A DNA stretch of 12,319 bases, from NCBI GenBank assembly GCA_021798435.1, contig JAJZGN010000040.1, positions 1 to 12,319 on the forward strand. The letters run 5' to 3'. This stretch comes from a bacterium (lineage in GTDB: Bacteria; Chloroflexota; Dormibacteria; Aeolococcales; Bog-877). The notes under the pieces are model-generated. The model made no database searches, was not told where the DNA came from, and saw only the letters and a program-made list of their open reading frames with translations. Shown here piece by piece: positions 1 through 7,714 of the stretch. Every line of letters begins with the position of its first letter. The first letter of the stretch is position 1. The translations under genes were made by a program, and so were the position numbers.

Positions 1-1
1 C

Positions 2-802
<801 letters not shown>

Positions 803-1850
803 ACCTCCGCGATCCGGGGCCGGACCGCGTTCCAGGAATACTTCTCGCGCACCGCCTCAAGGCCCCGGGCCGACAGTTCCCGCCAGTGGGCTCCGTCCAG
901 AAGCTGCGACTCCACCGCCTGGCGCATCGCCCCCTGATCTCCGGGGGCCACCAGCACCACCCCGGTGTCCTCCAGATCGCGCAGCCCGGGCACGTCCATC
1001 GCCACCACCGGGGTGCCGCAGGCCATGGCCTCCAGCGCGGTCAGCCCCAACCCCTCATAGCGAGATGGCATCACCAGCACGTGCGCCCGCCGGTACGCCG
1101 CCCGCAGCTCCTCATCGCTCACCCGGCCCAGCACCCGCAGGCGTCCACCGAGCCCCTCGGCGGCCGTCACCGCCGCATGGAACAGCACCCCTTCCCCACA
1201 TACCTCGGCCTCCAGGTCCGGGTGGTCGGTGAGAAGGCGGCGGAACATGGCCACGAAGTACTGCACTCCCTTGGTCGGGACCAGCCGACCGACGAAAAGG
1301 ACGGTCGACCTGGGCCCCTCCCCAGGGTCCGGAAACAGCCAGGTCGTGTCGACCCCAGCCGGGATCACCGAGATCCGGTCCTTGGGCACCCCGGAGTCCG
1401 CCATCAGGGAGGCGGCGGTGGACGGGGAGACCGCGATCACGTGCTCGGCGAAACGGTAGCCCCGGGACTCCAGGTACCCCATGGGCATGGTGGCGATCCC
1501 CCGCCCATGGGCCGTCCGGTAGGTGTGGTGCGAGGTGTAGATGAGAGGCGCGTCCGGCGGGTGCCGGCGAAGCAGCACCCCTCCGGGCCCACCTTGGGCG
1601 TGCCAGAGGTCGGGCCGGACCGAGTCCGCCACCGCGCGCAACCTGTTGCGCAGAAAGAGGGAGAAGTCGAGAGGCGGACGCCTGGTGCGATGGGGCACCT
1701 TCAGCTCCGCCCCCCAGGGGCCGCGTCGAGGCGACACCATCGCCACCTCCCACCCCTCCCGGGGCAGCTCCGCCTCCAAGGAGCCGACGTACCTGCCCTG
1801 CCCTCCGATTGGAGGGAGGTCGTCGAAGGTGAGCACCGCCACCCGGGGAC

Positions 1851-2675
1851 TCATCGCTGGCACCACCGGCAATAGACGGTGGCTCTCCCGGCGGTCCGCC
1901 GGGAGACGAGCGTCCGGCCACAGCGCACACAGGGCAGCCCGGCCCGGCCATATACGAGGAGGGACTCGTAGGCCTCTCCCCGGGCGCCGAAGCCATCCCT
2001 GTAGTCCGAGAACGAGGTGCCGCGCCGGCGGATCGCTTCCCTCATCACCACGGTGAGCGCGGCGCCGAGCCGTGCCCACTGCGACGCGGAGAGCGAGGCC
2101 GCGGTGCGGGTAGGACGCAGGCGCGCCAAAAAGAGGGCTTCATCGGCGTAAATGTTGCCGCATCCGGCCAGGGCACGTTGGTCCAGGAGTACCGCCTTCA
2201 CCACCCGCCGGCTTCTCCGCACCTGCCCGTTCTCCGGCCACGCGTGGAAGGTGCGGTCCAGCGGATCCGGCCCCAGGGGCGGCAAAAGCCCGGCCTTGGC
2301 CAGCTGCCGCGCAGAGCCGAGCAGCACCCGGCCGAACCGCCGGGGGTCCCGATAGCGGAGCTCCCGGCCCGAGTCCAGCCGGAGGCGCAGGTGGGTGTGA
2401 GGTCGCACCGGCGCGGCCTCCTCTTCCAGGGTCAGGGTCCCGGTCATCCCCAGATGCACCACGAGCTGATCGCCGCTGGACAAGGGAGCGTGGATGAACT
2501 TCCCACGGCGAGTCAGGGCCCCGAAGACGGCGCCCTCGGCGGCGGCCCGAAAGGAGTCCGCCGACGGAAACCGCAGGACCACGGGGTTCAAGCTCAAAAC
2601 CGCCTCCAGCCGTCTTCCCCGGAGATGGGGACGCAGGTCGCGGACGATGGTCTCTACCTCCGGGAGCTCGGGCAC
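1851..2675 (-). CDS. mutM: Formamidopyrimidine-DNA glycosylase (Fpg/MutM), 274 aa
   Basis: Bifunctional DNA glycosylase/AP lyase that removes 8-oxoguanine and formamidopyrimidines in base excision repair. The mature N-terminus PELPEVETI supplies the catalytic proline (P2) and glutamate (E3). The conserved lysine lies in TRRGKF (K59). The intercalation-loop residues are in HLGMTG and DPRRFG. The helix-two-turn-helix contains CGNIYADEAL. The C-terminal zinc finger is complete: CVRC near the start, YCRWC at the end, with the DNA-contacting Arg in GRATVYCR. Length matches the family (about 270-275). The start is GTG at 2675, forced by the invariant PELPE. It begins 9 bp after the polA stop with no good Shine-Dalgarno sequence, and its TGA overlaps the glycosyltransferase ATG (ATGA), so translation probably depends on coupling. 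Neighbouring PolA would fill the gaps that Fpg opens. All catalytic elements look intact. Confidence 0.98.
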   Translation of the reverse strand: MPELPEVETIVRDLRPHLRGRRLEAVLSLNPVVLRFPSADSFRAAAEGAVFGALTRRGKFIHAPLSSGDQLVVHLGMTGTLTLEEEAAPVRPHTHLRLRLDSGRELRYRDPRRFGRVLLGSARQLAKAGLLPPLGPDPLDRTFHAWPENGQVRRSRRVVKAVLLDQRALAGCGNIYADEALFLARLRPTRTAASLSASQWARLGAALTVVMREAIRRRGTSFSDYRDGFGARGEAYESLLVYGRAGLPCVRCGRTLVSRRTAGRATVYCRWCQR

Positions 2676-2684
2676 CGCTCGAAC

Positions 2685-5357
2685 TCACTGCCTGGCGAGC
2701 CGCAGCGGAGCCAGGTCGCGCCAGTTGGGACCCGACTTGAGCTCCACCACCAGCGGAACCGCCAGCTCCATCACCCCCTCCATCGCCGTCCGGGCCAGGC
2801 CGCCGACGGCCGCGACCTCATCGGGGGGCGCCTCGAGCAGAAGCTCGTCATGAACTTGGAGGAGCGCCTGCGCTCGCAGGCCCTCCCGGCGGAGGACGCG
2901 GTCTGCCTCGATCATGCCCAGCTTCATGAGGTCCGCCGCCGACCCCTGCAGTGGCATGTTGATGGCCATGCGCTCGTTGGCCTCCCTCACCTGCCGGTTG
3001 CTGGAGGTGATCTCCGGCAGATAGCGCCGCCGCCCCAGCAGCGTCGTCACATACCCCTTGGTGCGAGCCTCCTCCCGCACGCCCTCCAGGTAGCTCCCCA
3101 CGCCGGCGTAGGTGGCGAAGTATCGGGTGATGAACTCCTCGGCCTCGGCCGGGGGCATCCCCAGGTCGCGCGCCAACCCGTAGCTGGAAAGGCCGTAGAG
3201 CACCCCGAAGTTGACCACCTTGGCCATGCGGCGCTGGTCGGGACTGACCTGGTCCCGCCCCACCCCGAACACCCTGGCAGCGGTGTCCGCGTGGATGTCA
3301 TCCCCCCGGCCGAACGCCGCCAGCAGCTCGGGGTCGCGACTGAGGTGGGCCAGGAGTCTCAGCTCGATCTGGGAGTAGTCGGCCGACACCAGCTCCCACC
3401 CCTCCTCCCCGGGAATGAAGGCAGCCCGGATCCGGCGCCCCAGCTCGGTGCGCACCGGGATGTTCTGAAGGTTGGGGTCGCTCGACGAGAGCCGCCCGGT
3501 GGCTGCCACCGCCTGGTTGAAGCTGGTGTGCACCCGACCATCCTCGGGGTCCACCAGAGCGGGCAGCTGGTCCACGTAGGTGCTCTTGAGCTTGGTGACC
3601 TGGCGCCACTCCAGGATGAGCGGGACCAGCGGGTGATCCTCCCGCAGCCCCTCCAGGGCGTGGGCGTCGGTGGACCGTCCCGTCTTGGTGCGGCGGGAAC
3701 TGCGCAGCCCCAGCTCGTCGTAGAGGATCGTGGCCAGCTGCTGGGGCGACCCGGGCAAGAAGTCTCGGCCCGCCAGACGGAACATCTCCTCCTCCAGCCC
3801 GGCGATCTGAGCCCGGAGCTCGGCCGAGAGCGCCTGCAGCTGGCCCGAGTCCAGGCGCACTCCGGCGCGCTCCATGGTGGCCAGGACGGCCGCCACCGGC
3901 AGCTCCACGGTGCGCAGGAGCTCCTCCCCCCCTGCCTCTCTGAGTCTGACCCTCAACCCGGGCAAGACCGAGGCCACGCAGGCAGCTTCCGTCGCCAGCG
4001 TCTCCGGGGTGGACGGGGGCTCTGGCGCCCTGAGCCCGCCGTGCTCTCTGGCGAGGGTGGAGAGGCTCGGCGTACGGCCCCGGGAGTCGCTGAGGTACCC
4101 GGCGAGAACCAGGTCGAAGTCAACTCCCCGCAGGCTCCAACCGGCGCCTTCGAGGGCCAGGAGGTCGTCCTTGAAGTTGTAGCTGGCCTTGGCCTTTTCG
4201 GGGTCCGCCAGCAAGCGCCGCACCGGCTCCAGGGCCGCAGGCGATGTTCCGTTAAAAGGCACGAGGTAGGCGCGGGATGGGTCCGCAGCGAGGGCCAGAG
4301 CAACCACCCGCCCGTGCCTCGAGGGGCCTTCGGCGAGGACCCGGATGGCGACAGCGTTGGCGCTGGCGGCGAGATCGCCTGCGACCTCCTGGAGACGCTC
4401 CCTCCCCTCTACCACTTGGGAGTCGACTGCTGGCGACAGCGCCGGGACGGTCGCCACCGAGTCGGCCGAGGCCGGCAGGCGCGCCGCCAGACTGGGCATG
4501 CCCAGCTCCTCCAGCAGCTGGCGCGCCGCGCCGCGGTCGTAGTCACTGAGCCGGCAGCGGCTCAGGTCGAGCTGGACTCCCGGCACGTCCCTCACGATGG
4601 TGACCATCTCCCGCCCGAAGAGAGCCTCCTCGCGGTGTGTCTCCAGCGTGGCCCGCACCCTCCCGGGCGGCATGCTGGAAACCGACGCCAGGATCTGGTC
4701 CAGGTCCCCGAACTGCTGGATGAGCTGGGTGGCGGTCTTCTCCCCTATCCCCGGCACTCCTGGGATGTTGTCGCTGGCATCTCCCCGGAGAGCCTTGAAG
4801 TCCACCATCCGGGCCGGCGGAAAGCCATACCGCGCCTCGACCGCCTGAGGGTCGTAGACCACTGGGTCGCTGGCCCCTCGCCGGCTGGTCTGGACCCGGG
4901 TGACCTCGTCCACGAGCTGGATCAGGTCCATGTCGCCGGTCAGGATCGTCGTCTGGCAATCGAGGTCGCGGGCCTGCCGGGCCAAGGTGCCCAGGACGTC
5001 GTCAGCCTCAAATCCCGGTTCCACCTCCGTGGGGATGTTGAGCGCGTTGGTGATCTGGCCCAGGACCGGGATCTGGTCGATGAGCTCCTGGGGAGTCGGG
5101 GCCCGATGGGCCTTGTAGGTCGCCAGCTTCCGGTCGCGGAAGGTGGGGCCCGGGGGGTCGAAGGCGGCCACCGCACAGTCGTAGCCCTGACTCAGGGCCA
5201 GCAGGAGCATGGACGTGTAGCCATAGGCCACCCTGATCGGCACCCCGTGGCTGTTGGTCATCTCCGGGAGCGCGTGGAAGGCTCGGAAAGCCAGCCCGTG
5301 GCCGTCGATCAGGAGAAGGCGGGTGCGGGGTGTGCCGGATGTCGCCATCCCCGCCAT
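2685..5357 (-). CDS. polA: DNA polymerase I (PolA), 890 aa, proofreading domain apparently inactive
   Basis: Family A polymerase for Okazaki fragment processing and repair gap filling. The N-terminal 5'-nuclease (about residues 10-300) shows LLLIDGHGLAFRAFHALP, GFEADDVLGTLA, TGDMDLIQLV and GDASDNIPGVPGIGEKTA (helix-hairpin-helix). The C-terminal polymerase has motif A DYSQIELRLL (D660), the O-helix RRMAKVVNFGVLYG (K713, F717, Y721) and motif C QVHDELLLE (D837). The middle domain (about 310-490) keeps the fold, but the first exonuclease motif reads AVAIRVLAE where active enzymes have an Asp-x-Glu pair, so 3'-5' editing is probably lost, as in Taq polymerase. Start: ATG at 5357 overlaps the methyltransferase TAA as TAATG; a second in-frame ATG at 5348 is an alternative. 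Phe717 predicts ordinary discrimination against dideoxynucleotides. mutM follows 9 bp downstream. Very secure call. Confidence 0.98.
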   Translation of the reverse strand: MAGMATSGTPRTRLLLIDGHGLAFRAFHALPEMTNSHGVPIRVAYGYTSMLLLALSQGYDCAVAAFDPPGPTFRDRKLATYKAHRAPTPQELIDQIPVLGQITNALNIPTEVEPGFEADDVLGTLARQARDLDCQTTILTGDMDLIQLVDEVTRVQTSRRGASDPVVYDPQAVEARYGFPPARMVDFKALRGDASDNIPGVPGIGEKTATQLIQQFGDLDQILASVSSMPPGRVRATLETHREEALFGREMVTIVRDVPGVQLDLSRCRLSDYDRGAARQLLEELGMPSLAARLPASADSVATVPALSPAVDSQVVEGRERLQEVAGDLAASANAVAIRVLAEGPSRHGRVVALALAADPSRAYLVPFNGTSPAALEPVRRLLADPEKAKASYNFKDDLLALEGAGWSLRGVDFDLVLAGYLSDSRGRTPSLSTLAREHGGLRAPEPPSTPETLATEAACVASVLPGLRVRLREAGGEELLRTVELPVAAVLATMERAGVRLDSGQLQALSAELRAQIAGLEEEMFRLAGRDFLPGSPQQLATILYDELGLRSSRRTKTGRSTDAHALEGLREDHPLVPLILEWRQVTKLKSTYVDQLPALVDPEDGRVHTSFNQAVAATGRLSSSDPNLQNIPVRTELGRRIRAAFIPGEEGWELVSADYSQIELRLLAHLSRDPELLAAFGRGDDIHADTAARVFGVGRDQVSPDQRRMAKVVNFGVLYGLSSYGLARDLGMPPAEAEEFITRYFATYAGVGSYLEGVREEARTKGYVTTLLGRRRYLPEITSSNRQVREANERMAINMPLQGSAADLMKLGMIEADRVLRREGLRAQALLQVHDELLLEAPPDEVAAVGGLARTAMEGVMELAVPLVVELKSGPNWRDLAPLRLARQ

Positions 5358-6148
5358 TATGGGAAGACCCGAGGCGACTCAAGCCGCTGGGCCAGGTAAA
5401 GCCGGGACTCCCAGTCCACACGATAGCTGCCCCCGCTGGAGTTGATTACCTCCTCGATGGCGGCGAGGAGCTGGCGGCGGCGGGAGGGCGGCAGGCGCCG
5501 ATGGTCGGATTGCGTAGCCATGAGCTGGGCATAGGCGCGAGCGTCGTAACACAGCTCGAACGCGAAGCGCTCCAGGCGGGGCGCCCGAAAGAGCCCTGAG
5601 GCGACGATCTCCCCGCTCCGGTCGAGATCCAGCTCCCCAGGGGGCAGTCCGGCCAGCTCCGGGGCCAGCCGTGAGTAGACACCGTCCACCCTGGCGCCCA
5701 CCTCGGGGTCCCCCCCAAGGGATCTGTTCCAGATCAGGGCGAGCCAGCCTCCCGGGGCCAGAACTGCGGCGGACTTGCGATACCGGACCTCCGGGTCCAC
5801 CCAGTGCCAAGCCTGCGCCGAGATCACCGCGCCGAAGCGCACGCGATCCGGGAGCCAGTCCTCGAAGGAAGAGGTCACGGCCCGGAGCCGTCCGGTCGGA
5901 CCCAGACTTTCCTGGGCCAGCGCCATCATCTCGGGGCTGGGATCAAGGCCGGTCACTCGGAGACCACGCCGGATGAGCTCTTCGGTGGCAATCCCGGTGC
6001 CCATCCCCACCTCGAGCACGGGATCTCCGGCGCCCAGTCCGGAGACCTGAAGGAACCGGTCAAAGACTGCCGCGGGGTAGCGCGGGCGGCTGCGGTGGTA
6101 GCGGTCCGCCACCTCCCCGAACAGCTCAAACACCGCCCGTCCCGACAA
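5357..6148 (-). CDS. Class I SAM-dependent methyltransferase, about 263 aa
   Basis: Seven-stranded Rossmann-fold methyltransferase of the Methyltransf_11/25 type; substrate unknown. The protein begins with the helix FELFGEVADRYHRSRPRYP, common in this group. Then come SAM-binding motif I VLEVGMGTGIATEELI, the acidic residue after strand 2 in VTGLDPSPEMM, motif AVTSSFEDW, a post-motif strand FGAVISAQAWHWVD, and LAPGGWLALIWN. The frame is open to a GTG at 6217, but the extra 23 residues are Gly/Pro-rich and look non-conserved. I prefer TTG at 6148 because GGGAGGAG (6161-6154) lies 5 nt upstream and the protein then starts just before the conserved helix; GTG at 6133 is a third choice. It is the first gene of the operon: its TAA shares one base with the polA ATG. 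It may act on a small molecule or lipid; no target-recognition domain typical of DNA methyltransferases is visible. Confidence 0.87.
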   Translation of the reverse strand: MSGRAVFELFGEVADRYHRSRPRYPAAVFDRFLQVSGLGAGDPVLEVGMGTGIATEELIRRGLRVTGLDPSPEMMALAQESLGPTGRLRAVTSSFEDWLPDRVRFGAVISAQAWHWVDPEVRYRKSAAVLAPGGWLALIWNRSLGGDPEVGARVDGVYSRLAPELAGLPPGELDLDRSGEIVASGLFRAPRLERFAFELCYDARAYAQLMATQSDHRRLPPSRRRQLLAAIEEVINSSGGSYRVDWESRLYLAQRLESPRVFP

Positions 6149-6153
6149 GCCGA

Positions 6154-6161
6154 CTCCTCCC
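6154..6161 (-). promoter_or_regulatory. Shine-Dalgarno site deciding the methyltransferase TTG start
   Basis: The minus strand reads GGGAGGAG, then TCGGC, then TTG at 6148-6146. This is the best ribosome binding site near the 5' end of the gene. The upstream GTG at 6217 has no purine-rich sequence at a suitable distance. Confidence 0.6.
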
Positions 6162-6204
6162 GGCAACGCTCCAGGGCGCGGCCGGCCCCAACCGGCGCCG
6201 GGGC

Positions 6205-6210
6205 TATCAT
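6205..6210 (+). promoter_or_regulatory. Possible -10 element for the bifunctional nuclease gene
   Basis: TATCAT matches the TATAAT consensus at five of six positions and lies in the divergent intergenic region, giving a leader of roughly 65-70 nt before the ATG at 6285. I find no convincing -35 hexamer upstream. The same stretch on the other strand (CATGAT) could serve the divergent methyltransferase operon. Weak evidence. Confidence 0.3.
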
Positions 6211-6247
6211 GAGCCACGAAGGCGGCCCTGGTCCGGTAACCAGCCGG

Positions 6248-6280
6248 CGGGGATCGTCCCCGACTACCTCAGCGGTGAGG
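6248..6280 (+). promoter_or_regulatory. Two tandem hairpins in the leader of the bifunctional nuclease gene
   Basis: Hairpin 1 is CGGGGA-TCG-TCCCCG (6248-6262), a perfect 6-bp stem. Hairpin 2 is CCTCA-GCGG-TGAGG (6267-6280), a perfect 5-bp stem whose 3' arm is part of the ribosome binding site GGTGAGGAG (6274-6282) of the gene starting at 6285. The second hairpin could partly hide the ribosome binding site. The pairing is seen directly; a regulatory role is inferred. Confidence 0.4.
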
Positions 6281-6284
6281 AGCC

Positions 6285-6776
6285 ATGGACCTGATCGAGA
6301 TGGCGGTGGACAGCATCCGGATCCACATGCCCAGCGGGCAGCACGTAGTCGTCCTGAAGGAGAAGGACGCCGAGCGCTTCCTCCCCATCTGGGTGGGAGG
6401 CGCCGAGGCCAACGCCATCGCCCTCAAGATGGACCGGATCAACCCGGAGCGGCCGGTGACCCATGATCTGATGGCCAACCTGCTGGAGGCCCTCGGCGTG
6501 ACCATCACCCGGGTGGTGGTCTCCGAACTCCGGAACGACACCTTCCATGCCCGGATCTTGGGCCGAGTCGGAGGTCGAGACCTGGAGCTCGACTCCCGCT
6601 CCAGCGACGCCATCGCCCTTGCCCTCCGGGTAAACTCGCCCATCTACGTCGCCAGCGAGGTGATGGACCAGGCTGCGGTCATCCCTCGGGGCGAGGACGA
6701 GGAATCCAAGTTGGAGGTCTTTCAGCAGATGGTCAATGAGATGAACCTCCCAGACCTCGACGATCGGGAAGGCTGA
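6285..6776 (+). CDS. Bifunctional nuclease family protein (DUF151/BFN), 163 aa
   Basis: Member of the bifunctional nuclease family, typified by a Thermotoga protein of known structure and related to plant BFN proteins with DNase and RNase activity; the cellular role in most bacteria is unclear. The BFN domain spans about residues 4-130: MAVDSIRIHM, VVVLKEKDAERFLPIWVG, the helix GAEANAIALKM, THDLMANLLEALGVTITRVVV, NDTFHARILG, and the signature LELDSRSSDAIALALRVNSPIYVA. The C-terminus ESKLEVFQQMVNEMNLPDL resembles the short UVR-like helical tail found in longer family members. The ATG start is supported by GGTGAGGAG just upstream and by the family N-terminus. It diverges from the methyltransferase-polA-mutM operon, and tRNA-Leu follows 20 bp after the TGA, so the two may share a transcript. 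No signal peptide; cytosolic. Family call is secure; the biochemical role is less so. Confidence 0.93.
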   Translation: MDLIEMAVDSIRIHMPSGQHVVVLKEKDAERFLPIWVGGAEANAIALKMDRINPERPVTHDLMANLLEALGVTITRVVVSELRNDTFHARILGRVGGRDLELDSRSSDAIALALRVNSPIYVASEVMDQAAVIPRGEDEESKLEVFQQMVNEMNLPDLDDREG

Positions 6777-6796
6777 TCAGCGGCCGCCAAGCGCGG

Positions 6797-6882
6797 GCCA
6801 GCATGGCGGAATGGCAGACGCGGCGGTCTCAAAAACCGTTGAGCGCAAGCTCGTGTGGGTTCGACTCCCACTGCTGGCACCA
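6797..6882 (+). tRNA. tRNA-Leu (anticodon CAA), with encoded CCA
   Basis: Complete class II tRNA. Acceptor stem GCCAGCA (6797-6803) pairs fully with TGCTGGC (6872-6878); the discriminator is A6879 and CCA is encoded at 6880-6882. D-stem GCG/CGC (6806-6808/6819-6821). Anticodon stem GCGGT/ACCGT (6823-6827/6835-6839, one G-U pair) with loop CTCAAAA, anticodon CAA at 6830-6832, reading UUG. The long variable arm is GAGC-GCAA-GCTC (6841-6852) with a GNRA tetraloop. T-stem GTGGG/CCCAC (6855-6859/6867-6871) with loop TTCGACT. Every arm closes. It sits 20 bp after the bifunctional nuclease gene, with no separate promoter obvious in the gap. Confidence 0.98.
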
Positions 6883-7000
6883 CTATCTAATCTCGAGGTA
6901 CTTCCGACCGCGCTACTCCCGATTTGAGATTGACGCCCTTGCGGAGCCGGGGGTATCGCGCTCCAGCTGAGCCTTCCGTTGGAGACATCGGGAGCGGCGG

Positions 7001-7078
7001 GGCGAGGGCCATTGCCTTCGCCGCGCTCATGGGCTGAGCGCCGAGGAAGTCTGCGTCCACGGCGACAACTGTCTCCTC
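7001..7078. repeat. Three abutting stem-loops, candidate structured RNA
   Basis: Stem 1: GGCGAGGGC (7001-7009) with GCCTTCGCC (7014-7022), nine pairs including one G-U, loop CATT. Stem 2: GCGCTCA (7023-7029) with TGAGCGC (7035-7041), seven perfect pairs, loop TGGGC. Stem 3: CGAGGA (7042-7047) with TCCTCG (7073-7078), six perfect pairs closing a 25-nt interior. The stems follow one another without a single unpaired base between them. Strand of any transcript is unknown; a few such stems arise by chance in GC-rich DNA. Confidence 0.4.
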
Positions 7079-7096
7079 GCACCGTGTTCACACGTG

Positions 7097-7122
7097 GGGC
7101 GTCCGACCGCTTTGCGGCGCCC
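7097..7122. repeat. Bulged hairpin
   Basis: GGGCG (7097-7101) pairs with CGCCC (7118-7122), and inside it CCGC (7107-7110) pairs with GCGG (7114-7117) around a TTT loop, leaving a 5-nt bulge on one side. No T-run on either side. Function unknown. Confidence 0.3.
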
Positions 7123-7178
7123 TCACCACCCCCGGAACGGCAGCCGCGGAGCTCGGGGCCCGGGTAGAAGGGACTCTG

Positions 7179-7271
7179 CTACCGGCGTCGGAATGCCCGG
7201 ACCACCAGCCAAATGAGGCCCGCAGTGCAGGCCACTGCGATGACGTTCGGCAGAATGATGGTGAGGGGCAT
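7179..7271 (-). CDS. Possible 30-residue single-pass membrane peptide
   Basis: A short frame from ATG at 7271 to TAG at 7179-7181 encodes about 30 residues. It is almost entirely one hydrophobic helix (TIILPNVIAVACTAGLIWL, then VVRAF) and ends in three arginines, the pattern of a single-pass membrane peptide with a positively charged cytosolic end. The open frame runs upstream to 7658, but that extension is Pro/Arg/Ala-rich shadow sequence. TATAGT on the minus strand (7296-7291) lies 19 nt before the ATG and could be a -10 box giving a very short leader. No Shine-Dalgarno sequence is visible. I recognise no family, and no domain can be assigned; it could be a chance frame. Confidence 0.4.
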   Translation of the reverse strand: MPLTIILPNVIAVACTAGLIWLVVRAFRRR

Positions 7272-7290
7272 AGCAGCGGAACTCGAGACG

Positions 7291-7296
7291 ACTATA
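7291..7296 (-). promoter_or_regulatory. Possible -10 box (TATAGT) for the mini membrane peptide
   Basis: The minus strand reads TATAGT, 19 nt upstream of the ATG at 7271. A perfect 6-bp stem CGGCGG-TTT-CCGCCG (7301-7315) lies just upstream, in the spacer region of the presumed promoter. No clear -35 hexamer is seen. Confidence 0.3.
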
Positions 7297-7362
7297 CCTC
7301 CGGCGGTTTCCGCCGCCGCAGCCCCAATCGGGGGGTCGCGGGACTCAGCTCTCCGGAATCCA

Positions 7363-7411
7363 GGCGCCAATGGCGGTACTCTCACCTCCCACCCGGCCGC
7401 GCCTTGGCGCC
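7363..7411. repeat. 8-bp perfect inverted repeat
   Basis: GGCGCCAA (7363-7370) and TTGGCGCC (7404-7411) are exact reverse complements separated by 33 bp. It may be a protein binding site pair or base of a larger RNA fold; no direct evidence for either. Confidence 0.35.
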
Positions 7412-7482
7412 GACCCGGGGGGAGCGACTCCGGCGGGCCGGGCGACAGCGCCGGCAGGGCAGAGTTGGCGTTCCCCTGAGCA

Positions 7483-7517
7483 CCGAAGGCCGAGCTCGCG
7501 CGCAAGCTGACCTTCGG
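7483..7517. repeat. Long hairpin
   Basis: CCGAAGG (7483-7489) pairs with CCTTCGG (7511-7517), and AGCT (7493-7496) pairs with AGCT (7505-7508) across a small internal loop, with apical loop CGCGCGCA. No T-run follows on the plus strand. It might be an attenuator-type stem or a chance structure. Confidence 0.35.
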
Positions 7518-7714
7518 CCTGCTGGGGATGGGCGGCTGCTGCCGCGCTGGCGCGGCATCCCCGGTGGCCCCTTCGCCGGGCAAATGCCGCATCCGAGTCC
7601 ACCTGACCGCCCCCGGCCTCGGACTCGCGGGCGGTATACCCGATGCGCGGCCTCCCACGGGGTCAGGACGAGCCGCGCCGGTCGGTGCGCGGGGGCCGGC
7701 TCACGGTCCGACCA

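Larger units (their letters stand above)
6883..7178. other. Intergenic stretch downstream of tRNA-Leu, no gene seen, hairpin-rich
   Basis: No open frame here shows a recognisable domain or a credible start. Perfect or near-perfect hairpins occur in close succession: 7001-7022, 7023-7041, 7042-7078, 7083-7094 and 7097-7122. None is followed by a T-run, so none is a classical rho-independent terminator. The region may hold a structured RNA, processed tRNA trailer or terminator-like stems of the U-less kind proposed in high-GC bacteria. Confidence 0.5.
7272..7714. other. Intergenic region upstream of the YggT gene, no gene seen, many inverted repeats
   Basis: I find no frame here with a recognisable domain. 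Inverted repeats include CCCC-AATC-GGGG (7322-7333), GGCGCCAA/TTGGCGCC (7363-7370/7404-7411), CCGGCG/CGCCGG (7430-7435/7449-7454) and the long hairpin at 7483-7517. The right end carries the promoter of the YggT gene. Confidence 0.5.

Noticed and set aside
1854..2079. N-terminal extension of the glycosyltransferase to 439 aa
   Set aside because: The extension lies within mutM in another frame, and the family N-terminus begins at the ATG at 1854.
2178..5399. Plus-strand open frame of 1073 codons
   Set aside because: It is the antisense shadow of polA and mutM: long because of GC-rich codon bias, rich in His/Gln/Gly/Arg, with no recognisable domain, while the minus strand carries complete motifs.
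6860..6882. tRNA-Leu 3' end as an integration (att) site
   Set aside because: No integrase, no second copy of the tRNA 3' end and no mobile genes are seen in the window.
7042..7060. GAGGAAGTC resembling the 5' conserved element of RNase P RNA
   Set aside because: The conserved GAGGAAAGTCC block is not matched fully and I cannot find the matching 3' conserved element (ACAGAA-type) within the next few hundred bases.
6777..7091. Minus-strand frame of 104 codons across tRNA-Leu
   Set aside because: Its C-terminal part is the antisense of the tRNA-Leu gene, a well-known source of false proteins; the rest shows no domain.
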